NCBI RefSeq assembly: GCF_001693735.1
Contig: NZ_LWDV01000005.1
Location: forward strand, 28,222-92,221
DNA: 64,000 bases
Origin: Orenia metallireducens
GTDB lineage: Bacteria; Bacillota; Halanaerobiia; Halobacteroidales; Halobacteroidaceae
Direction of reading: 5' to 3'
The notes under the pieces were generated by a model. The model had not been told where the DNA came from, did no database searches, and saw nothing but the letters and a program-made list of their open reading frames with translations. Made by a program: the position numbers and the translations under genes. Positions 17,646-26,817 of the stretch are shown here, piece after piece (position 1 is the stretch's first letter; each line of letters starts with the position of its first letter).

Positions 17646-17963
17646 ATGAAGAAGTTCAACTCTATCGAGGGTTCTATAACTAAAAATTTGAAGATAATAG
17701 AATGGTTAAAGACGGAGATATTGAGTAATGTTTCTTTACTATTTAAACTAATGATTAAACAAAATGAAGCGAAATTATTAGAAATTTTAACTAATATAAT
17801 TATGTCTACATATTTATTGGCTAAGAGATTGGGGTATTCCTTCGATCAATTAGATAGAAAATTAGAAAAGCAATTGGAACTAAATATTGATGATAAACAC
17901 CAAATAGAAGCTTGGTATGGTGATTTAAGTGATTTGCTAGAACATCTAAAAGATAGAACTTGA
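17646..17963 (+). CDS. MazG-like family protein
   Basis: A 105-residue all-helical protein resembling the MazG-like family (PF12643), which is common just downstream of rpsR in Clostridia. Features are the IEGSITKNLKIIEWLKTEIL start and the C-terminal KHQIEAWYGDLSDLLEHLKDR helix. I chose ATG 17646, after AGGAGG. No MazG nucleotide-hydrolase metal motif (ExxE...ExxD) is complete, so an enzymatic role is not supported. It overlaps no gene and is followed by yybS within 11 nt. Confidence 0.7.
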   Translation: MKKFNSIEGSITKNLKIIEWLKTEILSNVSLLFKLMIKQNEAKLLEILTNIIMSTYLLAKRLGYSFDQLDRKLEKQLELNIDDKHQIEAWYGDLSDLLEHLKDRT

Positions 17964-17974
17964 GGTGTGTAAGA

Positions 17975-18880
17975 ATGCAAAACAAAGTAATAATAGATAG
18001 TATACTATTTGCAATGATAACTGTGATAATAATTGTTTTGGGGTCTTTCTTGCCTTTTGTTGGGATTTTAGCTCCACTTCCTTTGGTTATTCTAGCTGTT
18101 AGAAAGGGGAGTAAATCTAGCATTATATCCAGTCTTTTTGTTGCTCTTATATTAGCAGCTTTAGTCAATCCTTTAACTTCTTTAATATTTATTTTTACAA
18201 TAGGGTTTATTGGAGTGGCAATGGGAGCAGCTTTTGAAGAGGAATTCTCATCAAAGGTAATCATATTAGTTGGAACTTTATCTAGTTTTTTATCATTAAT
18301 AATAATTTTAGTATTATTTACTTATTCTTTAGATATAGATATTATTTATGAGTTTAAGGAAGTTTTACAGTCTTCTTCTGGTATTTATCAAGAGTTAGGG
18401 CTACCAGAGGAGTATTCAATCCATGCTGACGAGATAATAACTCAAATTATTAACTTCCTTAAGGTTACATATCCGTCATTTTTTATGTGTGCTGCTATAG
18501 TAAATTCAGTGATAAATTATTATTTTAGTAGCTTAATTCTTAATAGATTGGGCTATAAATATAAATTACAATTTTCTTTTAGAAAACTTAGATTTTCTAA
18601 ATTTTTAGCTATTATATATATCTTATCAATTATTTTCCTTGAAAATATCATTGGAGAAAATGTTTTTATAGTACTTACTTTCTTACTATTTATAGAAGGT
18701 TTGTCTGTTATTTACTATTTATTTAGTTTTAAGAATAACAGAACATCTGGAATGTTGTTTATAATTGTTTCTATTACTTTTTTATTTATACCTATAGTTA
18801 ATGTTTTCATTTCATTGATTATCTTATTAATAGGCTTTTTAGATATTTGGATTGATTTTCGTAAATTACATAAAAGTTAG
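17975..18880 (+). CDS. yybS: YybS-family (DUF2232) membrane protein
   Basis: A 301-residue membrane protein with about eight hydrophobic segments. The N-terminal part (GSFLPFVGILAPLPLVILAVRKG) is typical of DUF2232. In many Firmicutes it lies between rpsR and gdpP-rplI; here the c-di-AMP phosphodiesterase gene gdpP is missing from that slot and rplI follows directly. I chose the ATG at 17975, which follows a GAGGTGTG site; a start at 17960 would overlap the previous gene. The function is unknown. Confidence 0.82.
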   Translation: MQNKVIIDSILFAMITVIIIVLGSFLPFVGILAPLPLVILAVRKGSKSSIISSLFVALILAALVNPLTSLIFIFTIGFIGVAMGAAFEEEFSSKVIILVGTLSSFLSLIIILVLFTYSLDIDIIYEFKEVLQSSSGIYQELGLPEEYSIHADEIITQIINFLKVTYPSFFMCAAIVNSVINYYFSSLILNRLGYKYKLQFSFRKLRFSKFLAIIYILSIIFLENIIGENVFIVLTFLLFIEGLSVIYYLFSFKNNRTSGMLFIIVSITFLFIPIVNVFISLIILLIGFLDIWIDFRKLHKS

Positions 18881-18901
18881 TCTCTTGTTAGTAATAGATT
18901 G

Positions 18902-18930
18902 TTGTCAAGGCTAAATAGTTATTATATAAT
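18902..18930 (+). promoter_or_regulatory. Promoter of rplI
   Basis: TTGTCA (18902-18907), a 17-nt spacer, TATAAT (18925-18930), about 20 bp before the rplI ribosome-binding site. Confidence 0.7.
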
Positions 18931-18951
18931 AACAGATAATGGAGGGGTATT

Positions 18952-19398
18952 ATGAAAGTCATCTTACAAAAAGACGTTAAAGGACTAGGTAAAAAAGGAG
19001 AGGTTGTTAATGCTTCTGATGGTCATGCACGAAACTATCTCATTCCACGTGGTTTAGCAAAAGAAGCTAATGAAGGAAATATTCATAATTTGAAACAGAA
19101 AAAGAGTGCTAGAAGAAGAAGAAAAGAGAGAGAATTAGATGAGGCAAAAGAGCAAGCCAAATCTCTAGAAGGTAAAATATTTACTTTTAAGGTTAAAGCT
19201 GGAGAGAATGGTAGGTTATTTGGTTCAGTAACGACAAGTGATATTGCAGATAAGATTGAGCAAGAAACTGGAGAAAAGATTGATAAACGTAAAATAGATT
19301 TAGATGATAATATAAGAACTTTAGGGACTAAAAGAGTAACTATAAAGTTACATAAAAATGTAACTGTTGATGTAAAAGTTAAAGTGACCGAAGCCTAA
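18952..19398 (+). CDS. rplI: 50S ribosomal protein L9
   Basis: A 148-residue L9. The N-terminal domain [19 protein letters not shown] with [13 protein letters not shown], the long charged connecting helix (about 45-75) and the C-terminal domain with [13 protein letters not shown] are all present. Length is standard. ATG after GGAGGGG. Confidence 0.97.
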   Translation: MKVILQKDVKGLGKKGEVVNASDGHARNYLIPRGLAKEANEGNIHNLKQKKSARRRRKERELDEAKEQAKSLEGKIFTFKVKAGENGRLFGSVTTSDIADKIEQETGEKIDKRKIDLDDNIRTLGTKRVTIKLHKNVTVDVKVKVTEA

Positions 19399-19418
19399 TG
19401 ATTTAGAAAGGAGATTCT

Positions 19419-21287
19419 ATGTTAGATAAACGAACTCAAGATGAGAAAGGGCAGTTAGAGCATAAAATTACTGCCCTTTTTGACCTTTTATCAGAAATAT
19501 ATGGAACAGAAAAGTTATTATTAAAGGCAGGTAAATTAGATATATTAGACATATTAGAATCTGAAGATATTGAAGATCAATTGGTTGCTTTACAGAAAAT
19601 AATTTTAGATCATCCGATGTTAGATAAAGTTCCTGATGAGTTTGAAGATAAATTAAAGCTTTTAAAAGAATTAGAAGATATTTTGATTGATGATTTAGCA
19701 AAAAAATCAATCAAGGAAGAATTGGAAGAGAAAATTAATAAGAAGCTAGAGTTAAGGCATCAAGAATATATTAAAGAGATAAAAGAAGAAATTATAAATG
19801 AAGAAAGTAAAGATGATGTAGTTGATAACCCAGCTACTTTAAAGAAATATATTGAACTTGAGTGTTTGGAAAATAAAGGGCTTAATGTCTCAGCAACTAA
19901 TTTATTAAGACCTAAATCTTTAAAAGAGATTGTTGGTCAAGAGAGAGGTATTAAGGCTCTACTTGCTAAATTATCCTCACCTTATCCTCAACATATTATT
20001 ATTCATGGTCCACCAGGTGTTGGAAAGACTACAGCTGCTCGTTTGGCATTAGAGATTGCTAAAGAGAGAGACAGAACACCTTTTGGTGAAGATGCTAATT
20101 TCATTGAAGTTGATGCAACTACATTACGTTGGGACCCCCGAGAAGTAACAAATCCATTATTAGGTTCTGTTCATGACCCTATCTATCAAGGTGCTAAGGG
20201 TAAGTTGGCACAAGAGGGGATTCCAGAACCAAAATTAGGACTAGTAACTAAAGCCCATGGAGGGGTATTATTTATAGATGAGATTGGAGAGTTAGATCCA
20301 ATACTACAAAATAAATTATTAAAGGTGTTAGAGGATAAAAGAGTATATTTTGATTCATCTTATTATGATCCTGATGATGAGAATGTTCCACAATATATCA
20401 AAAAACTCTTTAAAGACGGAGCTCCAGCCGATTTTATTTTAGTAGGAGCAACAACTAGAAGTCCACAGGATTTAAATCCTGCTTTACGTTCTAGGACTAC
20501 TAGTATATTTTTTGAACCTTTAACTAAAGATGATATAATCAGGATTATTGATCAAGCTGCTGATAAGTTAGATATGAAGGTAGCTAAGGGAGTTGCTGAG
20601 TTAATTAGTGAATATACAATTCAAGGAAGAAGTGCTGTTAATATTTTAATAGATGCTTATAATTTAGCCTTGTATTATCAAGAGGATAAGATTACTACTA
20701 AAGAGGTTTTAGAGGCTGTTAAGTTAAGTAGATTGGTTCCTATAAATAAGAAAGAGGCTAGTAATAAAAGTCAAGTAGGTAGGGTTTTAGGATTGGGTGT
20801 TAGTGGGTTTTTAGGTTCAGTGTTAGAAGTAGAGGCTATCGCTTTCCCAGCTAGTAAAGAAGGGAAGGGAAGTTTACGTTTTAATCAGACAGCAGGTAGT
20901 ATGACCAAAGATTCTATCTTTACTGCTGCTTCTGTAATCCGTAAGGTAACTGGTAAGGAGATTGGTGATTATGATATCCATGTTAATATTATTGGTGGGG
21001 GTCAAGTAGATGGACCTTCTGCTGGTTCAGCGATCTCAGTAGCAATTATCAGTGCTTTGGAGAATATTGCTGTTCGTCAAGATATAGCAATTACTGGTGA
21101 AATTTCATTGCATGGTAAGGTTAAGCCAGTAGGAGGCGTTATTGAAAAAATTTATGGTGCATACCAAGCTGGTGTTAAAGAGGTTTTGATTCCAGTTGAT
21201 AATAAAGTAGACTTAGAGGATATGAAGATTAAAGTAAGCCCAGTAGTAGATATCCAAGAAATCTTGGATAAGATGTTGGATGGCTAG
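19419..21287 (+). CDS. lonC: Lon-family ATP-dependent protease LonC
   Basis: A 622-residue protease of the LonC type found in spore-forming Firmicutes. The first 140 residues are a charged helical region rather than the LonA substrate domain. Walker A GPPGVGKT is at 197-204, and Walker B GGVLFIDEIGEL follows. The proteolytic Ser is S534 in VDGPSAGSA and the Lys is K577 in GGVIEKIYGA; their spacing of 43 equals that of E. coli Lon. It sits between rplI and dnaB, its usual place in Clostridia. Seven-eighths of the neighbours are housekeeping genes, but LonC itself is usually not essential. Confidence 0.92.
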   Translation: MLDKRTQDEKGQLEHKITALFDLLSEIYGTEKLLLKAGKLDILDILESEDIEDQLVALQKIILDHPMLDKVPDEFEDKLKLLKELEDILIDDLAKKSIKEELEEKINKKLELRHQEYIKEIKEEIINEESKDDVVDNPATLKKYIELECLENKGLNVSATNLLRPKSLKEIVGQERGIKALLAKLSSPYPQHIIIHGPPGVGKTTAARLALEIAKERDRTPFGEDANFIEVDATTLRWDPREVTNPLLGSVHDPIYQGAKGKLAQEGIPEPKLGLVTKAHGGVLFIDEIGELDPILQNKLLKVLEDKRVYFDSSYYDPDDENVPQYIKKLFKDGAPADFILVGATTRSPQDLNPALRSRTTSIFFEPLTKDDIIRIIDQAADKLDMKVAKGVAELISEYTIQGRSAVNILIDAYNLALYYQEDKITTKEVLEAVKLSRLVPINKKEASNKSQVGRVLGLGVSGFLGSVLEVEAIAFPASKEGKGSLRFNQTAGSMTKDSIFTAASVIRKVTGKEIGDYDIHVNIIGGGQVDGPSAGSAISVAIISALENIAVRQDIAITGEISLHGKVKPVGGVIEKIYGAYQAGVKEVLIPVDNKVDLEDMKIKVSPVVDIQEILDKMLDG

Positions 21288-21301
21288 AAGGAGGTTACAT
21301 G

Positions 21302-22636
21302 ATGGAAGAGATGGATAGAGTTCCTCCAAATAGTATAGATGCTGAAAAATCTACATTAGGGTCTATGTTGTTAGACAGGGATGCCATAGCTAAGGTAATT
21401 GAAATATTAAAACCTAAAGATTTTTATCGAGAAGCTCATACTATTATATTCAATGCAATAAATCGTTTATTTGACAAAGGAGAGCCTGTTGACTTAGTTA
21501 CAGTCAGTGAGGAATTAAAGGAAACAGGACACTTAGAAGCAGTTGGAGGAGCTTCATATATTACCTCTTTAGTTAATAGTGTTCCTACGGCAGCTAATGT
21601 GGAGCATTATGCTAAGATTGTAGAAGAAAAAGCAATTTTAAGAAGATTGATTAAAACTGCGGATCAGATTGCTCAATTAGGATATAAAGGGGATCAAGAG
21701 ATAGATAATATTTTAGATCAATCAGAACAGTTGGTTTTTAACCTTTCCCAAAGGAGAACGGTTCAAACCTTTGATGGAATTAAGGATATCTTAATGGATA
21801 CCTTTGATAATTTAGAGAAGTTGTATAATAATAAAGGTGATGTAACAGGAATTGCTACTGGATTTAGGGATTTAGATAAGATGACATCAGGGTTACAGCC
21901 ATCAGACTTAGTGATTTTAGCTGCTCGTCCTAGTATGGGAAAGACTGCATTGGCTTTAAATATTGCTCAACATGCAGCTGTAAAGGAGAAGAAGTCAGTA
22001 GCTATCTTCTCTTTAGAGATGTCTAAGTCACAGTTGGTACAGAGAATGTTATGCTCTGAGGCACAAGTAGATAGCCATCGTTTAAGAACAGGATTTTTAA
22101 ATGAGAATGATTGGCGGAGAATCTCTCAAGGTGCTGGGCGTTTAGGTGAGTCTAAGATATTTATAGATGATACTCCAGGTATTACAGTAATGGAGATGAG
22201 GGCTAAAGCAAGAAGAATTCAAGCTGAGCATGGTTTAGATTTAATCTTAATTGACTATTTACAGTTGATGACTGGTGGATCAAGTTCTGAAAGTAGGCAA
22301 CAAGAAGTTTCTGATATATCTCGTTCCTTAAAAGGTTTGGCTCGTGAACTTAATGTTCCTGTTGTATCATTGTCTCAGCTAAGTCGTGCAGTAGAACAGC
22401 GTAATGACAAACGACCTCAACTTAGTGACTTACGTTCTAGTGGTTCTATTGAGCAGGATGCTGATGTAGTAGCATTTATTTATCGTGATGATTATTATAA
22501 TCCAGATTCTGAACGTGCTGGAATTACAGAGATAATTATTGGTAAGCAACGTAATGGTCCAGTAGGTACTGTTGAATTGGCTTTCCAAAAAGAGTATACG
22601 AAGTTTGTTGATTTATCTAAAAGAGAAGAAAAATAA
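21302..22636 (+). CDS. dnaB: Replicative DNA helicase DnaB
   Basis: A 444-residue hexameric helicase that unwinds the fork ahead of DNA polymerase III. The N-terminal domain begins VPPNSIDAEKSTLGSMLLD. The RecA-like domain carries Walker A ARPSMGKTA near 208, the DLILIDYLQLM Walker B, and the SQLSRAVEQRNDKRPQLSDLR segment. No intein is present. Two adjacent ATGs are possible (21299 and 21302); the second has better spacing from GGAGG. In many Firmicutes purA follows dnaB directly; here about 10 kb of other genes intervene. Confidence 0.97.
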   Translation: MEEMDRVPPNSIDAEKSTLGSMLLDRDAIAKVIEILKPKDFYREAHTIIFNAINRLFDKGEPVDLVTVSEELKETGHLEAVGGASYITSLVNSVPTAANVEHYAKIVEEKAILRRLIKTADQIAQLGYKGDQEIDNILDQSEQLVFNLSQRRTVQTFDGIKDILMDTFDNLEKLYNNKGDVTGIATGFRDLDKMTSGLQPSDLVILAARPSMGKTALALNIAQHAAVKEKKSVAIFSLEMSKSQLVQRMLCSEAQVDSHRLRTGFLNENDWRRISQGAGRLGESKIFIDDTPGITVMEMRAKARRIQAEHGLDLILIDYLQLMTGGSSSESRQQEVSDISRSLKGLARELNVPVVSLSQLSRAVEQRNDKRPQLSDLRSSGSIEQDADVVAFIYRDDYYNPDSERAGITEIIIGKQRNGPVGTVELAFQKEYTKFVDLSKREEK

Positions 22637-22640
22637 ATTT

Positions 22641-22678
22641 GAAAGGGTAAAATAATCATTCGATTATTTTACCCTTTC
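22641..22678 (+). terminator. Terminator after dnaB
   Basis: A 16-bp perfect stem (GAAAGGGTAAAATAAT and complement) with a 6-nt loop. It ends the rplI-lonC-dnaB unit and marks the left edge of the accessory block. Confidence 0.85.
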
Positions 22679-22784
22679 TTAATTAAAGATGTAAGATTCA
22701 AGGAATATGGTAATTTGTGTCGAAAAATATAAACGAAGATATTAGTGAATATTTTTAAATTAAAAATTTAGTTGGTGATATAAA

Positions 22785-23633
22785 ATGGATAAACTCAACA
22801 AATCAAGTATGTACCAAATGATAGTTATTATATTAATGCAAACAATGTTATTGTTATTTATGGCGACATGGAAGGAGATTGATTTATTTGGAATCTCTTA
22901 TGATAAACTACTGAATATAGTAATTTTTGTGGTGGTTGGTTTGTCTCTACTATCGCTTATTGTGGTTAAAGAGATATATAAGGTGATAGAGTATGAGACT
23001 GAATTTAAGATTCAACAGATTAAATTAGAGGAGAATAAGAGGTTAATACAGACTTTAAGAAGTCAAAAACATGATTTTTTAAATCATTTACAGACAATCT
23101 ATGGGATGGTACAACTTAATAAGCAGGATAAAGTCAAGGAGTATATTAAGTCTTTAAATAATGACTTGTCTGAAATTAAATTTACCAGTGATGGTCTATC
23201 CAACTCTATTCTAGATTCAATCTTAATTCCTAAAAAGCTTGAAGCAATAAAGCAAGGTGTTTCATTTACTTATAAGGTTGAAAGAGGGGTTGAAGATGTT
23301 GATTTTCCTCTAGATAAGTTATTTAGAATCGTCTCTAACTTGGTTGATAATGCTATTGACGCTATGGAAGGGTTTAATGGTAAGAAGGAGATTAGGTTGA
23401 TAGGAAAGAATAATGGTGATAATTATCATTTATCGGTTTACAACATAGGTCCTATCATAGAAGAGGAGCTACAGCACCAAATCTTTGAACCAGGTTTTTC
23501 TACTAAAGGAGATGGGAGGGGTTTTGGGCTACATATTATTAAGTCCTTAATTGAAGAGAGAGAAGGGAAATTAGAGTTAAAGAGTGAAGCTGGTTTTGGA
23601 ACTGAATTTACTTGTATCTTAAAGAAAAAATGA
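22785..23633 (+). CDS. SPOB-type sensor histidine kinase (AgrC-like)
   Basis: A 282-residue kinase. Two transmembrane segments (about 10-28 and 42-62) and a short helix lead to a SPOB/Spo0B-like dimerisation domain with the phospho-acceptor H96 in RSQKHDFLNHLQ. The HATPase_c domain has the N-box NLVDNAIDAM (185-194) and the G-box GDGRGFGLH (242-250). This architecture fits kinases of peptide quorum systems and dicarboxylate sensors, but the sensor part is much shorter than the usual six-to-seven-helix AgrC. No response regulator gene is nearby. The ribosome-binding site is weak (GGTGAT). AgrB/AgrD lie 2.4 kb downstream, so it may be their receptor; that is inference. Confidence 0.85.
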   Translation: MDKLNKSSMYQMIVIILMQTMLLLFMATWKEIDLFGISYDKLLNIVIFVVVGLSLLSLIVVKEIYKVIEYETEFKIQQIKLEENKRLIQTLRSQKHDFLNHLQTIYGMVQLNKQDKVKEYIKSLNNDLSEIKFTSDGLSNSILDSILIPKKLEAIKQGVSFTYKVERGVEDVDFPLDKLFRIVSNLVDNAIDAMEGFNGKKEIRLIGKNNGDNYHLSVYNIGPIIEEELQHQIFEPGFSTKGDGRGFGLHIIKSLIEEREGKLELKSEAGFGTEFTCILKKK

Positions 23634-24065
23634 AGGTATAGAGTTGTCCAACTTCAGAATGAAATTTAAATTAATATGTGATTTTTAGTACTTAATAAAA
23701 AATCTTAAAATAATTTTTGCTACGGAACCTGAGTGTCTTTTATCCGTGTTAGTCTATAGTTAAAGTATGTTTTGAATTTACTTTAGATTTACATATCTAT
23801 ATGGATAAACAACCATAAAAAGAAATTTGAAGCCTTAATTTTACTACACGTCCTGAGGGTAATTTTCCCCAAGTAAGTACTCTTGGGGTGAATCTACAGG
23901 AATTAACACTAATGAATGATTAAAAATTCTTTAAAACCCAAATATTACTAAATTGATTTTACAGATATTTTAAGACTTTATCTTTTTACTGATTACTACT
24001 TACTGTTATTCAACCTTACTTTAATTAAATTTTGTTCTAAAGTTGGGTTGAGCAAGGAGGATTAA
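23634..24065. other. Spacer with intergenic repeats, no gene
   Basis: No coding frame is supported. It contains a diverged family B hairpin (23720-23751, ending CCGTGTTA). It also has AAGTACTCTTGGGGTG (23875-23890), the inverse of 4994-5009 with one change. A GCAAGGAGG site precedes the next gene. Confidence 0.5.
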
Positions 24066-24524
24066 ATGGAATTATCACTTATTAAGATTATATTAGTGGT
24101 TTTGCCTGAAAGCTTATTATTTAGCTATGTAAGCTTAGGATTGATTGGAATTAAGACTAAAGTAATAAATCATTTCAAGATAACTATATTTTTTACTTTT
24201 TTCCTAGTAATTGTTAGAAATATATTGGGGCTGTATGGCTTGCATGTGATTTTAGGAGCTTTGTTTTTAAGCTTAGTTTTAAAAGTAATAGTAAAAATTG
24301 ACTGGAATATGGCGTTGATAGCTACATTGTTAATTTATATACTATCCTTTTTGGGGGAAATTATTGTGGCAGAAATCTTATCTTATTGGAATTTTGAAGC
24401 GGTGGATTTTATTAGTGGTGATAGTTTAAGTAAATTTTTGACCTTCTTTTATTTAAGTAGGGTGCCTCTAGTAATAGCTGCTATAAAGATTTATTGGGGA
24501 GAGGTGAATCTCTTGAAAATTTAA
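24066..24524 (+). CDS. Agr-locus small membrane protein, paralogue 1
   Basis: A 152-residue integral membrane protein with about five hydrophobic segments and few charged residues. It opens MELSLIKIILVVLPESLL, continues with YVSLGLIGIKTKVI, and has the shared core VRNILGLYGLHVILGALFLS. It is clearly homologous to the next two genes. Proteins of this look occur beside agrB in other Clostridia-like genomes, where they are annotated as hypothetical. I cannot assign a function. It resembles the membrane-sensor half of AgrC-like kinases in topology, so a detached receptor module is one possibility. Confidence 0.75.
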   Translation: MELSLIKIILVVLPESLLFSYVSLGLIGIKTKVINHFKITIFFTFFLVIVRNILGLYGLHVILGALFLSLVLKVIVKIDWNMALIATLLIYILSFLGEIIVAEILSYWNFEAVDFISGDSLSKFLTFFYLSRVPLVIAAIKIYWGEVNLLKI

Positions 24525-24609
24525 GAGATTGAATAGAGAGAGTAATAATTAATTTTTGGCAATAAATTGGTTGACTTCTTGCTTAAAAGAAGATTGGGAG
24601 GAAGGATGG

Positions 24610-25083
24610 ATGGAATTATCGATTATTCAACTTGTATTCAGTACCTTTCCTGAAGGATTATTGATTGGCTATGTAGGTTTGGGATTGGTAGGAATTAAAC
24701 TTAAAGTAATTGACTATATCAAGATATCGATTATAGATATGATTTTTTTAATAGTTGTCAGAAATATATTAAAGCTATATGGTTTACATGTGATTTTAGG
24801 AGTTTTATTTTTGAGCTTACTTTTTAAGGTGATAGTAAAAATTGAGTGGGAGCTGGCGCTGATAGCGTCCTTATTGGCTTATATTCTACTGTTCTTAGGA
24901 GAGCTGATTCTGGCGACAATCTTATCTTATTGGCAATTTGAAGTGGTAAGTTTTATTAATTGTAATGATTTAGTCAAGTTTATGATTTTTTCTTATTTGA
25001 GTAAATTACCTTTACTGATTTCTGCTGTAATGATTTATCTGGGAGATATAAATCTTTTTAAGAGCTATGTGTTGAAGAGATGA
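24610..25083 (+). CDS. Agr-locus small membrane protein, paralogue 2
   Basis: A 157-residue paralogue of the flanking genes (MELSIIQLVFSTFPEGLL; YGLHVILGVLFLSLLFKVIV; ASLLAYILLFLGEL). I set the start at ATG 24610 by alignment with the other two copies and because GGGAGGAAGG precedes it; an in-frame upstream start would add 18 residues not shared with them. A 17-bp direct repeat, TTGCTTAAAAGAAGATT, lies upstream of this copy (24579-24595) and of copy 3 (25124-25140). The promoter/leader was therefore duplicated along with the gene. Confidence 0.75.
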   Translation: MELSIIQLVFSTFPEGLLIGYVGLGLVGIKLKVIDYIKISIIDMIFLIVVRNILKLYGLHVILGVLFLSLLFKVIVKIEWELALIASLLAYILLFLGELILATILSYWQFEVVSFINCNDLVKFMIFSYLSKLPLLISAVMIYLGDINLFKSYVLKR

Positions 25084-25155
25084 GCTGAATTATAGTTATA
25101 AATTAGAAGATTAAGGCTAGTTTTTGCTTAAAAGAAGATTAAGGGGGAAAGATAA

Positions 25156-25635
25156 ATGGAATTATCGTTTATTCAGCTTATATTGGCTATTTTACCTGAG
25201 TCACTATTAATTAGTTATGTTGGTTTAGGGTTGTTGGGTATTAGAGTTAAAATGGTTGATTATATCAAGATATCAGTTATATACATATTTTTTTTAGTAA
25301 TTATTAGAAATATATTTAAGTTGTATGGGTTACATGTAATCTTAGGATTTTTATTTTTTGTAGTTCTCTTCAAGATAATAGTTAAAGTTGATTGGCATAT
25401 TTCGATTATATCTTCTTTAGTAGGTTATATTATATCTTTTTTAGGAGAAGTATTGATTATGCCCCCAATCCTTGATTGGTTAAAGTTAGATCTGGTAAGA
25501 ATCTTTAATGGTAATTTGATTAAATTCTTGGTTTTCTTTTACTTAGCTAAACTCCCATTAATGATTGCTGCAATCTTGATTTACCTGTGTGATTTTAGTA
25601 TTATTAGCATAGATAGAGAGATGGAGAATCTGTGA
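25156..25635 (+). CDS. Agr-locus small membrane protein, paralogue 3
   Basis: A 159-residue third paralogue (MELSFIQLILAILPESLL; YGLHVILGFLFFVVLFKIIV; FLGEVLIMPPILDWL). It is most diverged in the last third. Proline and Cys residues there (LPLMIAAILIYLCDF) differ between copies while the N-terminal LPExLL and the YGLHVIL core are kept. Selection therefore seems strongest on the first half. A GGGGGAAAG site precedes it. A terminator follows at 25713. Confidence 0.75.
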   Translation: MELSFIQLILAILPESLLISYVGLGLLGIRVKMVDYIKISVIYIFFLVIIRNIFKLYGLHVILGFLFFVVLFKIIVKVDWHISIISSLVGYIISFLGEVLIMPPILDWLKLDLVRIFNGNLIKFLVFFYLAKLPLMIAAILIYLCDFSIISIDREMENL

Positions 25636-25712
25636 ATTGAGCCTCAACCTTGGATTAGTTATACTTCCTTTGGTAAATAATTAAGGATAAAGATTATACT
25701 CTTATTGATTGT

Positions 25713-25740
25713 TCCCTAGCTTATTGTAGCTAGGGATTTT
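25713..25740 (+). terminator. Terminator after the paralogue triplet
   Basis: TCCCTAGC, a 7-nt loop, GCTAGGGA, then TTTTTAG. It separates the triplet from agrB, so agrBD is a separate transcription unit. Confidence 0.8.
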
Positions 25741-26052
25741 TAGATTAAATAATAAGAGATTTGTTTGATGGAGATAATTAGTTGAATTCGATGTTAATCT
25801 TTGCTATTAGAGTACATAATTATTCCTAAAGGGACAGATTTAATCATTTAAATTGGTCTAATCTGCTTGAAACAATAAATTAAAGTATTTTATTGCAATA
25901 TTTTACATAAAGTGATATAATTACAATATAGAGAAGATAGAGGAGAAATTAATCTGGAAAAATATGTTCCTTTCTATATCTTTGCTAGATACCTTTAAAA
26001 GGAAAACTTAATCTAAAAAGGAATAATAATATCTAATTAGCGGGGGTGAAAG
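25741..26052. other. agrB upstream region
   Basis: No gene. It holds a good promoter at 25893-25921. Upstream of that, the imperfect inverted words CAGATTTAA and TCTAATCTG (about 25837-25866) could be a regulator site. Confidence 0.45.
25893..25921 (+). promoter_or_regulatory. Promoter of agrBD
   Basis: TTGCAA (25893-25898), a 17-nt spacer, TATAAT (25916-25921). The expected leader is about 125 nt. Confidence 0.65.
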
Positions 26053-26691
26053 ATGGACAAGTTAGGATTGTTAAGTAATAAAGTAGTTGCTTATTATTAT
26101 AGAGATTACTCTGATGATGAGAGAGAGATAATGGGTTATGGGCTGAGGATGATATTAGTAACTATCATCGACTTACTAGCAGTAGTGGTTTTAGGGGGAA
26201 TTGTCGGTGTACCTGGATTGGCAGTAACTACTGTAATTAGTATCGGTATAATTAGAAGGTTCTCAGGGGGGTTTCATGCCTCTACCGTTCTAAGGTGTGC
26301 TTTATTGGGGGCGGTGGTCTCTGTGGGGTCAGGACTTTTAGCCGATTATTTAGCAGTAAGTATAGATAGGGAAATTATCTTTATATTGTTATGGATGGTA
26401 CTGTTAGTAGGGGCTATTCTCATTTATTGTTATACCCCAGCAGGGGTGAAGGAGAAACCACTGACTTCTCTACCTAAACGGGTTAGGTTAAAGATCTATT
26501 CTTTTGTTGTTTTCTTTATTGTATTAGTGATTGATTTTAGTTTATATTTAACATTAGAGGTAGATAGCTATGTCTTAAGTAGTCTATTTGGGGTTATTTG
26601 GCAGATGTTTACTATAACTCCGCTAGCTTATAAATTATTTAATAAAGAGTATATAAGGGTAGATAGTATAAGAAGGGGGGTGAGTCGATGA
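26053..26691 (+). CDS. agrB: AgrB-like peptide-processing membrane endopeptidase
   Basis: A 212-residue AgrB-family cysteine endopeptidase. It cuts the C-terminal tail of AgrD and forms a thiolactone. The catalytic His is H75 in RRFSGGFHAS and the Cys is C82 in VLRCA, equivalent to H77 and C84 of S. aureus AgrB. About five membrane segments follow. GTGAAAG-type spacing after GCGGGGGTGA is good. The stop codon overlaps the ATG of the agrD-like gene (GATGA), so processing enzyme and substrate are translationally coupled. Confidence 0.93.
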   Translation: MDKLGLLSNKVVAYYYRDYSDDEREIMGYGLRMILVTIIDLLAVVVLGGIVGVPGLAVTTVISIGIIRRFSGGFHASTVLRCALLGAVVSVGSGLLADYLAVSIDREIIFILLWMVLLVGAILIYCYTPAGVKEKPLTSLPKRVRLKIYSFVVFFIVLVIDFSLYLTLEVDSYVLSSLFGVIWQMFTITPLAYKLFNKEYIRVDSIRRGVSR

Positions 26692-26810
26692 AGGTAAAAG
26701 AGATTGTGGCTAAGCTGTTAAAGAGATCAGCTGAGCAGAATGTAGCTGCTGCATGCACTATGGGATCTTACCAACCTGAGTTGCCTGAGGCTTTAAAAGA
26801 AGATAAGTAA
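26688..26810 (+). CDS. agrD: AgrD-like cyclic lactone autoinducer precursor
   Basis: A 40-codon gene overlapping the agrB stop. The peptide has a Lys-rich amphipathic N-terminal helix (residues 1-15). It then has AAACTMGSYQPELPEAL at 20-36, which is the AgrD pattern: a single Cys (C23) followed by an aromatic residue, then a Pro/Glu-rich recognition tail. The thiolactone would use C23 and close near Tyr27-Gln29; the exact cut is not deducible. GGGGGG-type Shine-Dalgarno precedes the ATG. Family-level assignment is strong because of AgrB coupling and the motif. Confidence 0.9.
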   Translation: MKVKEIVAKLLKRSAEQNVAAACTMGSYQPELPEALKEDK

Positions 26811-26817
26811 GAGTTAA

